Source of the DNA: Stenotrophomonas_A sp035539015
GTDB lineage: Bacteria; Pseudomonadota; Gammaproteobacteria; Xanthomonadales; Xanthomonadaceae
NCBI GenBank assembly: GCA_035539015.1
Contig: DATLJF010000195.1
Span: forward strand, 1 to 6,062
Direction: 5' to 3'
DNA: 6,062 bases
This document shows positions 6,061 to 6,062 of the stretch, one piece after another. A program made the position numbers and the translations under genes. Below the pieces are notes generated by a model, which worked only from the letters and a program-made list of their open reading frames with translations, made no database searches and was not told where the DNA came from. Within the stretch, counting starts at the first letter, position 1. Each line of letters begins with the position of its first letter.

Positions 6061-6062
6061 TA

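Larger units (their letters stand above)
5670..6062. other. Divergent control region with no long gene
   Basis: This 393-base stretch separates the minus-strand operon from a plus-strand gene that apparently starts at the window edge. It contains the leader ORF, two TAGCGCTA palindromes, a hairpin (5798-5820), TGTCC-ATG-GGACA (5868-5880), GTGATCAC (5973-5980), TCGCACCGTGCGA (5986-5998) and GTTCCC/GGGAAC (6014-6030). Open frames here look like by-products of high GC. I cannot place a convincing sigma-70 promoter. The best minus-strand match is TGGACA (5873-5868), an 18-base spacer and TATGGC (5849-5844), where the -10 is weak. Confidence 0.6.

Noticed and set aside
1..6062. CRISPR array, tRNA/rRNA gene, insertion sequence or transposase
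   Set aside because: No regularly spaced repeats, no cloverleaf or rRNA motif, no transposase and no terminal inverted repeats with target duplications were seen.

Overview
This window is GC-rich proteobacterial DNA that looks like the xylan / glucuronoxylan utilisation locus of a plant-polymer-degrading gammaproteobacterium of the Xanthomonadaceae (Xanthomonas, Stenotrophomonas, Pseudoxanthomonas and relatives). This assignment rests on the gene content, on protein motifs, and on a 14-bp palindrome (TGGTAGCGCTACCA) that closely resembles the xyl-box operator I recall from Xanthomonas xylan loci. No rRNA or housekeeping marker is present, so the genus cannot be fixed.

Layout. All four recognised genes lie on the minus strand and are transcribed from right to left: an ExuT-like hexuronate MFS transporter (start 5669, stop 4371), then glucuronate isomerase uxaC (4337-2913), then an exported GH2 beta-galactosidase-type glycosidase (2916-202), then the first 68 codons of a secreted GH10 endo-xylanase (205-1, running off the left edge). 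uxaC/GH2 overlap by 4 bases (GTGA) and GH2/GH10 by 4 bases (ATGA). Only 33 bases separate the transporter from uxaC. This is most simply one operon with translational coupling.

The right-hand 393 bases (5670-6062) hold no long gene but are rich in signals: an 18-codon Arg-rich leader ORF with a very strong Shine-Dalgarno that ends in ATGA on the transporter start; two palindromes sharing the core TAGCGCTA (5759-5774 and 5941-5954, centres 181 bp apart), typical of LacI-family operators; several other inverted repeats; and, at the extreme right edge, a plus-strand GGGAGGGGAG ribosome-binding site whose gene must begin at or just beyond the window end. The region is therefore probably a shared divergent control region.

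How the genes work together: the GH10 enzyme cuts the xylan backbone outside the cytoplasm; the GH2 enzyme removes a beta-linked sugar from oligosaccharide fragments, probably in the periplasm; the MFS transporter brings free hexuronate across the inner membrane; and UxaC isomerises glucuronate to fructuronate for entry into the 2-keto-3-deoxygluconate route. I see no wholly new system. The most novel-looking elements are the paired operators, the coupled leader ORF and the mRNA hairpin at the uxaC/GH2 junction.
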